Part shown: piece by piece, positions 1 to 8,486 of the stretch
How positions within the stretch are numbered: position 1 is the first letter of the stretch
Layout of the letters: each line of letters opens with the position of its first letter
Assembly: GCF_014333425.1 (NCBI RefSeq)
Contig: NZ_JACRYT010000013.1
Span: 1-64,000, forward strand
Reading direction: 5' to 3'
DNA: 64,000 bases
DNA from: Zhenpiania hominis
GTDB taxonomy: Bacteria; Bacillota; Clostridia; Peptostreptococcales; Anaerovoracaceae
The notes under the pieces: model-generated
Database searches by the model: none
Told to the model about the DNA's origin: nothing
What the model saw: only the letters and a program-made list of their open reading frames with translations
Translations under genes and position numbers: made by a program

Positions 1-243
1 AAACTGACGAAGCAGAGGATATACATAAAGAACCGAGGAAAGATAGAAGCGAGGGATTTCAAGGACAAAGACAGAGGAAAAGGCAGCTATGGTGAATATG
101 CAGAACGGATCATAGAGGAGGCCTGCGAGGGAGCGATTGATTTCAGCATATTTGAGAGGAGCGAGCCTGTTTTCGATGGAAGCAGCGGAACCCAGACACT
201 GATCAGAAGCCTTAGCATGAACAGAGGCATACCGCTAAGCTAG
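1..243 (+). CDS. 3' end of an unidentified gene (partial at window edge)
   Basis: Reading frame 1 is open from the first base to a TAG at 241-243, giving an 80-residue C-terminal fragment rich in Lys, Arg and Glu that ends in RGIPLS. No domain is recognised. It converges on the DarT-like remnant and the two overlap by a few bases at their stop codons. A basic fragment abutting a truncated toxin gene could be the tail of a mobile-element protein, but nothing in the sequence proves this. The start lies outside the window. Confidence 0.35.
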   Translation, partial: KLTKQRIYIKNRGKIEARDFKDKDRGKGSYGEYAERIIEEACEGAIDFSIFERSEPVFDGSSGTQTLIRSLSMNRGIPLS

Positions 244-644
244 ATGATAATCATTTTGGATCTGTCAACCAAAAACTCCACAACAACTTGACACCGCCAG
301 TTTCTAGCTGCATTTTGATCAGAAATAACGATTCCATTAAGATTTAATATTTGAGCATTAACAGCAAGAACACATAAAAAATTGTGCTGATCGCGCCTTC
401 TATACATCATAGGATTTCGTGGATCAAAATATAAGTTCACATAGGAATGCAGTTCCTTTCCATTTGGGATGGTTTTATTTCGTCTTTCTTGAACATCTGG
501 ATCAGCAATGGATTCATGTTGAAAATCAATATTGTTGTATGATAATATACCATGTTTAATCACTGTAGGGATATTTTTTATAGGCATTATATTATATAAC
601 ACTCGTTTTTTTGTTAAACGAAAAAAGAGTTCGGCATAATTCAT
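240..644 (-). pseudogene. darT: DarT-like (DUF4433) DNA ADP-ribosyltransferase toxin, shortened remnant
   Basis: About 134 residues. The ATG at 644 is chosen because GGAGT lies at 651-655; an upstream in-frame start at 662 lacks a site. The N-terminal part matches the DarT/DUF4433 pattern: LYNIMPIKNIPTVIKHGILS, then a DVQERR element, a HSYVNLYFDPRNPMMY element, and ISDQNAA. DarT enzymes ADP-ribosylate thymidine in single-stranded DNA and are neutralised by the macrodomain antitoxin DarG. Family members are usually about 200 residues. Here ISDQNAA runs almost directly into VVVEFLVDR, so the stretch that normally separates them is absent and the C-terminus is short. No DarG-like gene follows. 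I infer an inactive remnant; a natural short variant is less likely. Confidence 0.6.
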
Positions 645-812
645 AATATTACTCCTAAGCAAGGATATCTTGCTTATTTTTACACCCCTCTACCTATTAG
701 ATTACTCAGTTATAATTTCTTTATGTCATTTTATCATAGAGTCCCATGGAAACCAATAGATATGTCAGCATCTTCTCAAAAGTTTGTTTAACCTGCATAT
801 CTATTATCTCCT

Positions 813-872
813 CTATCTCCTCCAAATTAAATCCTGTTTAAATCGTGTGGTAAACTGCACATTATACTTCAC
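813..872 (-). pseudogene. YafQ/RelE-type toxin, N-terminal remnant
   Basis: A GTG at 870-872 overlaps the end of the upstream antitoxin remnant, as in dinJ-yafQ operons. It begins KYNVQFTTRFKQD, which matches the usual YafQ opening (K-Y-x-V-x-[FY]-T-x-x-F-K-x-D), then stops after 19 residues. YafQ-type toxins are mRNA endonucleases of about 90 residues, so the catalytic His residues are missing. The frame and overlap geometry support a true ancestor gene; its function is lost. Confidence 0.45.
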
Positions 873-1002
873 GGGCATCCTTAAGCGATTCCATCGTCGA
901 ATATCTCGGCGCGGAAGGATCCTCCTTCCGTTTCCATCCTTCTTCAATCGCTGCTGCAGTAGTATGGCTTGGCACTTCCAATTTTAATTCTAATCGAAAC
1001 AT
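862..1002 (-). pseudogene. RelB/DinJ-family antitoxin, C-terminal remnant
   Basis: A 46-codon ORF from ATG 1000-1002. Its C-terminal part, TTAAAIEEGWKRKEDPSAPR followed by YSTMESLKDAREV, fits the RelB/DinJ tail (AAIEEG, then DPxxxxY, then a short helix ending in V). The usual N-terminal ribbon-helix-helix DNA-binding half of about 45 residues is missing. It overlaps the toxin remnant as in an intact module. This is probably a decayed type II toxin-antitoxin operon. Confidence 0.5.
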
Positions 1003-1048
1003 TTTATCATTATATCAAACGAATTTTATTGTATTTTTGATAAAGAAA

Positions 1049-1087
1049 GCAGCTTCTCAAAAAGCTTCTGGCTTTCTAAGAGGCTGC
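1049..1087 (-). terminator. Probable terminator after the DUF6273-Ig-FnIII gene
   Basis: GCAGCTTCT at 1049-1057 pairs with AGAGGCTGC at 1079-1087 with one mismatch. On the minus strand the hairpin is followed by a T-rich stretch, and it lies 25 bases after the stop at 1113. Confidence 0.55.
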
Positions 1088-1112
1088 CTATAAAAATGTG
1101 TTGGGTCGTAAT

Positions 1113-2519
1113 TTACCTTACTTTAACTTTCTTCACTTTACTGTAATCACCGTAAATCTTTGTCTTTCCGACTTTCTTGTATGCACGGACTTTCACATAG
1201 TATGTTTTTCTCGCTTTCAGCTTTTTGATAGTCCGCTTCACCGTCTTGTTTTTGCTGATAGTGATATTTTTTTTGCCTTTTTTGAACTTTTTGTTCTGGG
1301 CGTATGTAATCTGATAGCCGGTCGCTTTGTTGTCTCGTTTCCAGCTTACGGTCATACGTTTTTTGCCTTTTTTGACTTTCACACCCACAGTTTTCTTCGG
1401 CTTTACCGTGATGGTAATTCTTTTCGTTGCAGCGTTATACTGGCTGGTTGCCGCTGCTGTGATCGTGATAGTTGCCTTACCCGGCCCCTTCAAAGTTACT
1501 CTTCCGATGGTGCTGACGGTTGCCACTCTTGGGTTGCTGGACTTATAGGATAGTTTTGTTTTAGCTTTGGCGTTCAGGTTAAATGGTTTATTTCCGTAGG
1601 TCTTTATAACGGATTTTGCAGTGATGGTTTGAGAATTTCTTGCAACTGGCGTTGTTGGTTTTTGTTATTGTAGAGGGGTTTCATCTATTGTTCCGTCACT
1701 TGACACAGCCCCGGCATAAGACCAGAGATTAGAGGTTAGATTTAAACGCAAAGCGGGTCTTACTCCAATATCACACATTGCAACATAAGTGCCTCCTTCT
1801 GCAATGAAACCATTCTTTGTAACATATACAGCACCAGATGCCTCCTCCACAGAACCATAAGAACGTAGCCACCACGTATCATTATTAGCTGTGTCTCCTA
1901 TTTTCCAATTGACATAATCTGTGTCTTTAGAAATTCTTGTCGGTGTATTCTGCTGAGTGTCTGGGAACCCATAGGTACTATTTTTTGCTTCTGTTACAGA
2001 AAGTAAAAAAACTTTATCAGTAGTATGAGGTCCTGCATTATTCATAATCTTTTTCTCATAAATTGCGTTCTTTTCTTGTTCATTAAATGCCACATCTATG
2101 AAATTTTTCTGTGTAAAATTTTCTTTTGCTGAATTATAATCACTGCCATATCCATTAAGCCAGCTTCTAATAATGGAACGACTCCAAACACCACCGCCTT
2201 CATCTGTATTATACATCAAATCTTTTTCTAAATTTTTATCGGCCAATAGCAATGCTTCATCACCATCTACCGACAACACCCTCCATTTAATCGGGTCGTT
2301 ATTGAACCCACCGTTCCCATCCGAACTCTGTGGATAGTGTCCAAACCAGACGCAATCCCAGGTGACGATTCCGTCCGATGCGGTTCTTGGGTTCTGCAGG
2401 TTTGTTGTTGCCGCGCTGGCCTTCGATACATTCATCGGCATCGCCAGTGTCACCAGCATCAATAACGCAACCGCTATCGCTATCCACCGATGCCATTTCT
2501 TCTCTACACTCATATTCAA
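1113..2519 (-). pseudogene. Secreted DUF6273 + Ig-like + FnIII protein, interrupted by an in-frame TAA
   Basis: The reading frame opens at TTG 2519 (AGGAGGG at 2526-2532, 6-base gap) or ATG 2513. It encodes a signal peptide ending near SKASA, then a DUF6273-type domain with WDCVWFGHYPQ, WRVL, WLN, WWLRS and GVRPAL elements (about residues 40-275). A TAA at 1665-1667 interrupts it. The same frame continues without a break into an Ig-like domain (SYKSSNPRVATV, then a GxATITI element) and a lysine-rich FnIII domain (GYQITYAQNKKF, then TYYVKVRAYKK), ending at 1113. Reading through gives 468 residues, a normal layout for a Clostridia surface protein. The stop context is CAA TAA CAA. Most likely this is one gene with a nonsense mutation; rare readthrough is possible. 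Confidence 0.75.
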
Positions 2520-2556
2520 GAGGTTCCCTCCTTCAAGACGTTCGATTCCGGCATCC

Positions 2557-2670
2557 CTAAGCGACGGTAACCTCTCTCCCGTTTCTCCCTAATGCTACTT
2601 GAACCGTTTGAATGACTTTCTGTTCCGCAATCATCCTCTTGTTCACATACTTAATCTCAGTGTATCGCAT
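2557..2670 (-). other. Small ORF or gene fragment, 37 codons
   Basis: ATG 2670 to TAG 2557, beginning MRYTEIKYVNKRM. The same frame is open for about 30 more codons upstream without an ATG. The Shine-Dalgarno match is weak. Composition looks coding, but no family is recognised; it may be the tail of a decayed gene. The rest of 2520-2746 shows nothing else. Confidence 0.2.
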
Positions 2671-2746
2671 TTTCCAGATTCCTGCATTAACATAGGTTAA
2701 CAAACCAGACTTTTTTGATGTTTTTATGTATTTTTCTACATATTCT

Positions 2747-2872
2747 TCACAAATTCTGTTTCTTTTCTATCAGTATGCCACGTTTCTTTCGCACAATTTG
2801 AGAGTCTGGATACAATCCATCGGAACACAAAAAGACTGCCGCCAGCCCCAAGACCAGCAGCAGTTCAAACAA
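2747..2872 (-). CDS. Short hydrophobic peptide, 41 aa
   Basis: A TTG at 2870-2872 follows an AAGGA site by 5 bases. The product starts with a hydrophobic stretch (FELLLVLGLAAVFLCSDG) resembling a signal or membrane anchor, followed by a basic tail. It lies 11 bases after the frameshifted gene at 2884-3300, so the two may have been one transcript. No family is recognised. It may be a real small membrane peptide or part of the surrounding decay. Confidence 0.3.
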   Translation of the reverse strand: MFELLLVLGLAAVFLCSDGLYPDSQIVRKKRGILIEKKQNL

Positions 2873-2883
2873 CCCGTTCCTTT

Positions 2884-3300
2884 TTACAACCTGTATATCT
2901 CATCTTGTGGAGTATCGAAAAGCCGCTCCTTTCCCTCCAGCAGATTCAGCATCTTCAAACAGTATTCATATCTTCTGAGTATAAAATTCTCTGCTCCATG
3001 TTTGTTCTTATCGATCATCCCCATGGCAGTAAAAATCGTAAAAAATTCCGACAAAAGCTGCCTGATGTACCGTTTCTTGATCATAGATCTCATCTGTTAC
3101 ATCCATGCTTGCAGATGAATAGGTGCCTAAATTATGTTTCGAAATCTCCGGCAAATCGCCTTTTTCTTGAATGGCTTCAATCCCTTCTTTACAGGTAACC
3201 AGAAGCTGCTTATATGCTTTATCCCGATCTACAAAAATCGGCTCATTATACATAATACCAATGCACTTAATACTGTACCTATAAGATATTTCTTTTTCAT
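2884..3300 (-). pseudogene. Small exported/lipoprotein-like gene with two frameshifts
   Basis: ATG 3300 has GGAG 8 bases upstream. The start encodes a signal-like segment (MKKKYLIGTVLSALVLCIMS), where LVLC could be a lipobox, but the frame stops after 23 codons. Adding one T to a T5 run near 3230 joins it to a second frame with YKQLLVTCKEGIEAIQEKG. Removing one T from another T5 run near 3030 joins that to a third frame ending RLFDTPQDEIYRL. The reconstructed product is about 135 residues of unknown function. Slippage at short homopolymers, or sequencing error, explains both breaks. Confidence 0.45.
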
Positions 3301-3305
3301 CAAAT

Positions 3306-3512
3306 TCATCTCCATTCACCACCTATCTTTACTATTTTTTCCAATAATTCCAAGGCTATCCGTTCCTCAAATTCGGCTGTCAAAGATGCAAGAACACATA
3401 TTACTGCGGCCATCGCTCTCTTAGACGGAAGATTCTCTCTAACAGATTCAAAAAAGGTAAGCCTTTTTATTTTTCTCAGAAGACTCAGTAGTAAATCCCC
3501 ATACCGCTTCAT
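3306..3512 (-). CDS. Hypothetical helical protein, 68 aa
   Basis: ATG 3512 to TGA 3306, ending six bases before the start of the frameshifted gene at 3300, which suggests translational coupling. The product is basic at the N-terminus and amphipathic-helical afterwards (AEFEERIALELLEKIVKI). No Shine-Dalgarno site is visible and no family is recognised. The start lies close to the divergent Crp/Fnr promoter. Confidence 0.3.
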   Translation of the reverse strand: MKRYGDLLLSLLRKIKRLTFFESVRENLPSKRAMAAVICVLASLTAEFEERIALELLEKIVKIGGEWR

Positions 3513-3547
3513 CTGTGGTATAATTAAAAAAAATCAAGGAGAAATAC

Positions 3548-4246
3548 ATGAACACCAATCATAACCTGCAATTGCTTTCTGCCAAGCTCCCCTTCTGGAG
3601 CCATTTATCGGCTCCTGAGCAGCAGTTTCTCTCGCAAAGCATCTCACTTTGCGACTATAAAAAAAACCAAACAATCCATACCGCGGAGTTTGAATGTATC
3701 GGGCTCCTTCTTGTCAAGTCCGGAATGATCCGCATCTTTCTGATTTCGGAGGAAGGAAAAGAAGTCACGCTTTACCGGATTTCGGAAGGAGAAGTTTGTG
3801 TTCTGTCCGCAGCCTGTGTCCTTCCGTCCATCACGTTTGACATTCACATTGAAGCTGTATCGGATACCACTCTGCTTCAGATTAGCGCGCCTGCCTTTTC
3901 CCGTTTGATGAAAGAAAACATTTATGTCGAAGCTTTTGCATATAAAACTGCTTCTCTGCGCTTTTCAGACGTTATGTGGACCATGCAGCAGATTCTTTTC
4001 ATGCGGTTCGATCAAAGGCTGGCTGTCTTTCTTTTAGAGGAAAGCGCGGCGCGAGATACGGATGTATTAAAAATTACCCATGAACAGATCGCGAAGCTTG
4101 TCGGAAGCGCTCGGGAAGTTGTTACACGCATGCTGAATTATTTCGCGGAAGAAGGGTGGGTCACACTGTCCCGTGGAAAAATCGCCGTCAAAGATCGCGA
4201 CGCATTAAAATCGCTGCTGCAGCATTCCCTGCCGCAGCAGCGGTAA
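3548..4246 (+). CDS. Crp/Fnr-family transcriptional regulator
   Basis: 232 residues, the normal family length. Residues about 20-140 form the cyclic-nucleotide-binding-type beta barrel (GLLLVKSGMIRIFLISEEGK, then ISEGEVCVLSAACVL). The C-terminus has a Crp-type winged helix (HEQIAKLVGSAREVVTRML). There is no N-terminal Cys cluster of the FNR Fe-S type, so redox sensing by that route is not supported. AAGGAG precedes ATG 3548, and a TATAAT at 3519-3524 is a likely -10 element without a clear -35. The gene stands alone, divergent from the decayed genes and convergent with the GGDEF/HD-GYP gene, so its targets and ligand cannot be told from context. Confidence 0.85.
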   Translation: MNTNHNLQLLSAKLPFWSHLSAPEQQFLSQSISLCDYKKNQTIHTAEFECIGLLLVKSGMIRIFLISEEGKEVTLYRISEGEVCVLSAACVLPSITFDIHIEAVSDTTLLQISAPAFSRLMKENIYVEAFAYKTASLRFSDVMWTMQQILFMRFDQRLAVFLLEESAARDTDVLKITHEQIAKLVGSAREVVTRMLNYFAEEGWVTLSRGKIAVKDRDALKSLLQHSLPQQR

Positions 4247-4266
4247 TATCGCTAATATCGCTGTCG

Positions 4267-6849
4267 CTACTTTTTCTTTTTCCCCACTTCTTTTCTCTTT
4301 CCTGAGTCTTCCCTCAGCTCCATCGGTTCATGATCTTTTCTCGGTACAATTTCTCCCGTCTCTACAAGGTGAACAAACAGGTCCGCCAGCTTTGGATCAA
4401 ACTGGCTCCCTCTCTTCCTTTGTATCTCTTCAAGAGCATATTCTACAGAATAAGGGGTTTTATAAGATCTTCGGGAAACCATCGCGTCAAAAGAATCTGC
4501 GATACACAAAATTCTGGCAGATAGAGGAATATCCTCTCCCGAAATTTTCCGCGGGTATCCTTTTCCGTCGTAGCGTTCGTGATGTCCGATGACTGCAGGG
4601 ATTACATAATCCAGCGATGGAAGATGGCGGATAATCCCAACGGAATTCTCTACGTGCCCTTTCATAATCTCATACTCCTGATCCGTCAGCTTTCCCGGCT
4701 TATTGAGAATATCTTCCGGAATCCCGATCTTTCCGATATCGTGCAAAAGGCCCGCTTCCCGTATCAGCTCCACAAAGTCCTCTCCCATATCATTTCCGGC
4801 GGCCAGGCTTGCCGCATAGTAGGCGACATTTTTCGAGTGATTGAATGTATAATGATCCTTGGTGTCAATGGCGGCAGTCAGCGCATAGATCGTTGAGGCG
4901 TATTCCGAGTAGGCATCCTGCTTGTACGCGCTCCCCTCATCTCCGGGCAAGAACGCGTTACTGCTGCCTCCATGGGCCAGCATAATCGCATTTTTCCCTC
5001 TGCGTTTCACCTGGTAGACTGCCATATCCGCATTGTCCACCAGTTCTTTCATACTGCCTGCCGCATAAGGATACGAGGAAATACCTCCGCTGACAGTCAG
5101 AACTTTCAGCGTGTAATCCTTTTCCGCCTTATTCATATCCATAATCTGCCTGCGTATATTTTCCGCCAGATTTTTCGCAGACAACAGATCATATCCCGGG
5201 AGAATTACAGCAAACTCTTTCCCACTGTATCGCGCCGTGTATCCGTTATTTCCCACGCTGGCCGTTATGATTCGAGCCACCCGCTGAAGGGCCAGATCCC
5301 CTTCCCTGTATCCGTAAAGCTGATTGTAAAGCTTGAAATCATCCAGGTTGAGGATAATCAGCGCAAGGGAACGGTCTTTATTCTTTTCAAATTCTTCCTG
5401 AAGCACTTGATAAAAACACTTTCGATTCAAAAGCCCGGTCAGATCATCCGTCCTGGCTTCCGCGTAAGCTTTCTCGTACAGCCTGGAATTCTTAACCGCG
5501 ATGGATCCGATGGAGCTGATCGAGGATAAGAAGCCAATGTCATCGTATGTAAATCGTCCATTTTTTTCCTTTGCGGAAATCGCTACAAACCCAATCAGAA
5601 AATCTCCGTCTCTAAGGGGCAGAAACACCTCAACTCCCAGATCCCGAATCTGCTTTTTTTCGCTCTCCCACATGGATTTGTAAACGGTAAGACATCGGAA
5701 CTCATCCATAAAAAGGAAATCACACTTTTGCTTCAGGTAGACAACAATCGGATTGGAAGCTTTCAGAGAAACTTGTTTACTGTCCAGCGGACTGGCGCTG
5801 TAAGCGATATCATATCTGCTCCCATCGCTGTCCGCAATGAAAATAAATACTTTCTGCACTCCAAGAAGCTGGCGTACCGCGTCCGTTACATATTTCAGCA
5901 CCTGATTGATTTCAAGGCTCCGGGAAACATTTTCACTAAACTCTTTCAGGGCATCGGATTTTACCAGTTCGTCCTTGATGAAAACGCCGTCCACAAACTT
6001 TTTCACCCCATAATACAGCAAGAAAGTCAGAAGGGTAAAGAGAACTGCCGTAATCAGGATGTAATTATCCGCGTACCTCCCCAAAATCGAACGAATAACG
6101 CTTGCCAAAGGGACAATTACATTCGAAAAGAGCAGAATCGCGATCGCCATTACCACAATATAGCAGCTTCCCTTTGACACCAAAAGAGTCAGTTTGAACA
6201 GACGCCGCCGGTACAAAGCGTAACTCATAAAAATGACCATCAGAAACGCGGAAAGAACATCGATGGGAAATCCTTTGAAAACAGGAACACACAGACAAAG
6301 CTGTCCAATAAAAAGGCACAAAATTCCCAGCAGGATCGGACGCAGCTGTCTTTTGCGGATTTCATCCGTTCTGTAACTTTTTCGGAACAGCAGCATCATA
6401 TGGATCAGAATCAGCGCGCACACAGCAAAGAGGATTCCCACCGTCCATGTCACGTGATAGACAAAACTCACCTGCCCGTCTCCGCTTTCAATCATCTTCG
6501 GCGCTTCCAGGAAAAATCCTGTCGCAATATTAATGATATTGATGAGCAGCAGGCTCACCAGCCATACAGGAGTCAGTTTTGATTTTTTCTCTCCCACAAA
6601 AGCCTGTCCGAAATAGAAGAGGCCATATGCCATCATCAGAAGGCCAAACAAGGAAACATCATACCAGAACTTTTCTGAAGGCCACAGACGCATACGCATA
6701 CAAAATGAACCTCCGGTCCACAGAACACTCAGCACCAGCACCAGAATAAACGCGTTATTCAGTTTCGTTCTCCTTGCGGCCATGAAAGCAAACAGAAAAA
6801 TCCCATAGCCGCCGAGGGCAATTGCGGGAATAAACACATAACTGTTCAT
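4267..6849 (-). CDS. Membrane GAF-GGDEF-HD-GYP cyclic-di-GMP protein
   Basis: 860 residues from ATG 6849, whose ATGA overlaps the stop of the GH3-family gene. Residues 1-290 contain about nine membrane segments. Residues 305-455 look like a GAF sensor. Residues 465-625 are GGDEF, but the signature reads SGKEF (542-546) instead of GG[DE]EF. Residues 650-835 are HD-GYP with HD at 703-704 and HHERYDGKGYP at 756-766 intact. The expected activity is therefore c-di-GMP breakdown by HD-GYP; the altered GGDEF may bind GTP without making c-di-GMP. This is the last gene of the fbp operon, linking signalling to the enzymes before it. Confidence 0.9.
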   Translation of the reverse strand: MNSYVFIPAIALGGYGIFLFAFMAARRTKLNNAFILVLVLSVLWTGGSFCMRMRLWPSEKFWYDVSLFGLLMMAYGLFYFGQAFVGEKKSKLTPVWLVSLLLINIINIATGFFLEAPKMIESGDGQVSFVYHVTWTVGILFAVCALILIHMMLLFRKSYRTDEIRKRQLRPILLGILCLFIGQLCLCVPVFKGFPIDVLSAFLMVIFMSYALYRRRLFKLTLLVSKGSCYIVVMAIAILLFSNVIVPLASVIRSILGRYADNYILITAVLFTLLTFLLYYGVKKFVDGVFIKDELVKSDALKEFSENVSRSLEINQVLKYVTDAVRQLLGVQKVFIFIADSDGSRYDIAYSASPLDSKQVSLKASNPIVVYLKQKCDFLFMDEFRCLTVYKSMWESEKKQIRDLGVEVFLPLRDGDFLIGFVAISAKEKNGRFTYDDIGFLSSISSIGSIAVKNSRLYEKAYAEARTDDLTGLLNRKCFYQVLQEEFEKNKDRSLALIILNLDDFKLYNQLYGYREGDLALQRVARIITASVGNNGYTARYSGKEFAVILPGYDLLSAKNLAENIRRQIMDMNKAEKDYTLKVLTVSGGISSYPYAAGSMKELVDNADMAVYQVKRRGKNAIMLAHGGSSNAFLPGDEGSAYKQDAYSEYASTIYALTAAIDTKDHYTFNHSKNVAYYAASLAAGNDMGEDFVELIREAGLLHDIGKIGIPEDILNKPGKLTDQEYEIMKGHVENSVGIIRHLPSLDYVIPAVIGHHERYDGKGYPRKISGEDIPLSARILCIADSFDAMVSRRSYKTPYSVEYALEEIQRKRGSQFDPKLADLFVHLVETGEIVPRKDHEPMELREDSGKRKEVGKKKK

Positions 6850-8486
6850 TGTTCTGCCCTCCCTTGCTGCCACTCATAAGTATTTTTCTGCAAAGCGGTT
6901 AGATTACGCACATCCCGTATAGACGGATTAATTTTCCTCAGCTTTTTCTGATAGGTTTTATTATACTCCGCAAATGTACCGCATTTCAGAATCGTAATCT
7001 GAAGAGGATCCATGCCCAAAATCCGCTTTAAATCTTTATAGTCATGATCCACATATTTAAAATAAACCGTCAGATGTTCTTTCAGAATTTCTCTGCTGAC
7101 CGCCCGGCTCACAAGAGAATCCGGTTTCAATTCTACATACATGTGCATGCGCGGCTTATTTTCCGACGTATATTCTTTCACAGCCAGCCAATCTTCGATA
7201 TCCAGCCCCGACAAATTCACAACAGTCTGGATCGCGCTCTGGGATATTCTTGTAAACCCCGCGATATCAATAATATCCGCAACTCGGTCAATATAATGAA
7301 AACGCGGAAGCTTTGTCTGATCTTTGCTGCTTTCAAGAGCCACGCACCGGTATACATCTCCTACCCGGTAGCGCATAAACGCTCCTCCCTTTAAAACGGA
7401 AATCACAATTTCATATTTTTCGCCGGCAAGAACTTCGTTCATCAGACAGGTCTTCGGTTGATAAGAGGGGTCTTCCAGATTCTTATTCATCTCCTCTTCC
7501 GGAATGAATTCGTAAAAGCAAGTGTCCGGGAAAAAATACATTCCTTCTCGCGTCCAGGTTTCCGTTCCAATACAGGAAGGCTCTGTTCCCGCGAACAGTT
7601 CCATCGGCCGTATTCCCCAAAGCTCTTCCAGTTCATTTTTATAACAGTTGTTATCTGTCCCCGCTACCATAAAACCCTTCAAATCAAACAAGTCTTTTGG
7701 CATTATATCTCTGCCTTCTTTTTTGCAGATCCGTTTTGCACGCAGATATCGGGCCAGCCTTTTGGGAGAAACATGGAGTATAGAACCCTTTCCGTTTTTT
7801 CCGCTCTCGCTGGAAGCCATTTGTGAAAGGGATCTGCTGACATAGTACGCGACACTTCCCAATCCGAAAAAAAAGTCAATCCCTCTGGACATTCCCATTT
7901 TAAATCCCTTTTTATTTCTCTCGGAAAAGGAAAGCTTCTCCGCTTCCTCCACAGGCGGCAGAAACTCAACTGTAATTTCGTCACAAAGGGCCCTTGGCAT
8001 AAGACCGGTAGCATAAGGAAGCGGCGCCAGACCATAAAGCATGGTGTCGCCCGCCTTTGCGCTGAACCGCATTTTTTCCGTACTGGTACACAGAATCATA
8101 CAGGCAAGGATGTTATTTTTATAGGTATTGAGCATTCCTTCCGTATACGGAGCTACCTTAATCGGATGTTTGCCTCCTTCCCAGGTGGTCTGAATCCAGA
8201 TAATCGGCTCCGCGGGAAGCATATCCCCCCGTTTCTGAAGCAGAACATCCGCATAATCTTCATAGGTAGTCAGAGGAAACGATTCCCTCAGTTCTTTTAC
8301 AGAATGTATCGATTTTCCTTTTAAAAGCTTCTTTCCCAGCTGAGAACCCGTCCACAAAGACAACTGTTCTTCCATCAGGCGATTCTGTATATTCATATAC
8401 TCGTCAATATTCAAATCCAAAAAACCGCAATACTCATTCCAAATATCTTCGGCACGGCTTTGCTTCAGTTTTTCCTCGAATTTCAT
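6846..8486 (-). CDS. GH3 auxin-responsive-promoter family adenylating-type enzyme
   Basis: 546 residues from ATG 8486 (AAAGGAAA upstream; ATGA overlap with the previous gene). The fold class follows from GH3-family marks: a conserved N-terminal helical region, MELFAGTEPSCIGTE (motif II region) and MRYRVGDVYRC (motif III). Plant GH3 proteins adenylate carboxylic acids and join them to amino acids; bacterial members are mostly uncharacterised. The nucleotide-binding loop here reads TTWEGGKHPIKV instead of the usual Ser/Thr/Gly-rich SSGTS-type loop, so ATP use is not certain. Four-base overlaps on both sides argue for obligate co-translation with the methyltransferase-like and c-di-GMP proteins. 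The substrate is unknown. Confidence 0.75.
   Translation of the reverse strand: MKFEEKLKQSRAEDIWNEYCGFLDLNIDEYMNIQNRLMEEQLSLWTGSQLGKKLLKGKSIHSVKELRESFPLTTYEDYADVLLQKRGDMLPAEPIIWIQTTWEGGKHPIKVAPYTEGMLNTYKNNILACMILCTSTEKMRFSAKAGDTMLYGLAPLPYATGLMPRALCDEITVEFLPPVEEAEKLSFSERNKKGFKMGMSRGIDFFFGLGSVAYYVSRSLSQMASSESGKNGKGSILHVSPKRLARYLRAKRICKKEGRDIMPKDLFDLKGFMVAGTDNNCYKNELEELWGIRPMELFAGTEPSCIGTETWTREGMYFFPDTCFYEFIPEEEMNKNLEDPSYQPKTCLMNEVLAGEKYEIVISVLKGGAFMRYRVGDVYRCVALESSKDQTKLPRFHYIDRVADIIDIAGFTRISQSAIQTVVNLSGLDIEDWLAVKEYTSENKPRMHMYVELKPDSLVSRAVSREILKEHLTVYFKYVDHDYKDLKRILGMDPLQITILKCGTFAEYNKTYQKKLRKINPSIRDVRNLTALQKNTYEWQQGRAEQ

Noticed and set aside
784..987. 67-codon plus-strand ORF
   Set aside because: It is antisense to the toxin-antitoxin remnant, which has recognisable family motifs; the plus-strand product has none.
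1665..1667. Recoding of the stop codon as selenocysteine or pyrrolysine
   Set aside because: The codon is TAA, not TGA or TAG, and no recoding hairpin is seen; a nonsense mutation or simple readthrough is more likely.
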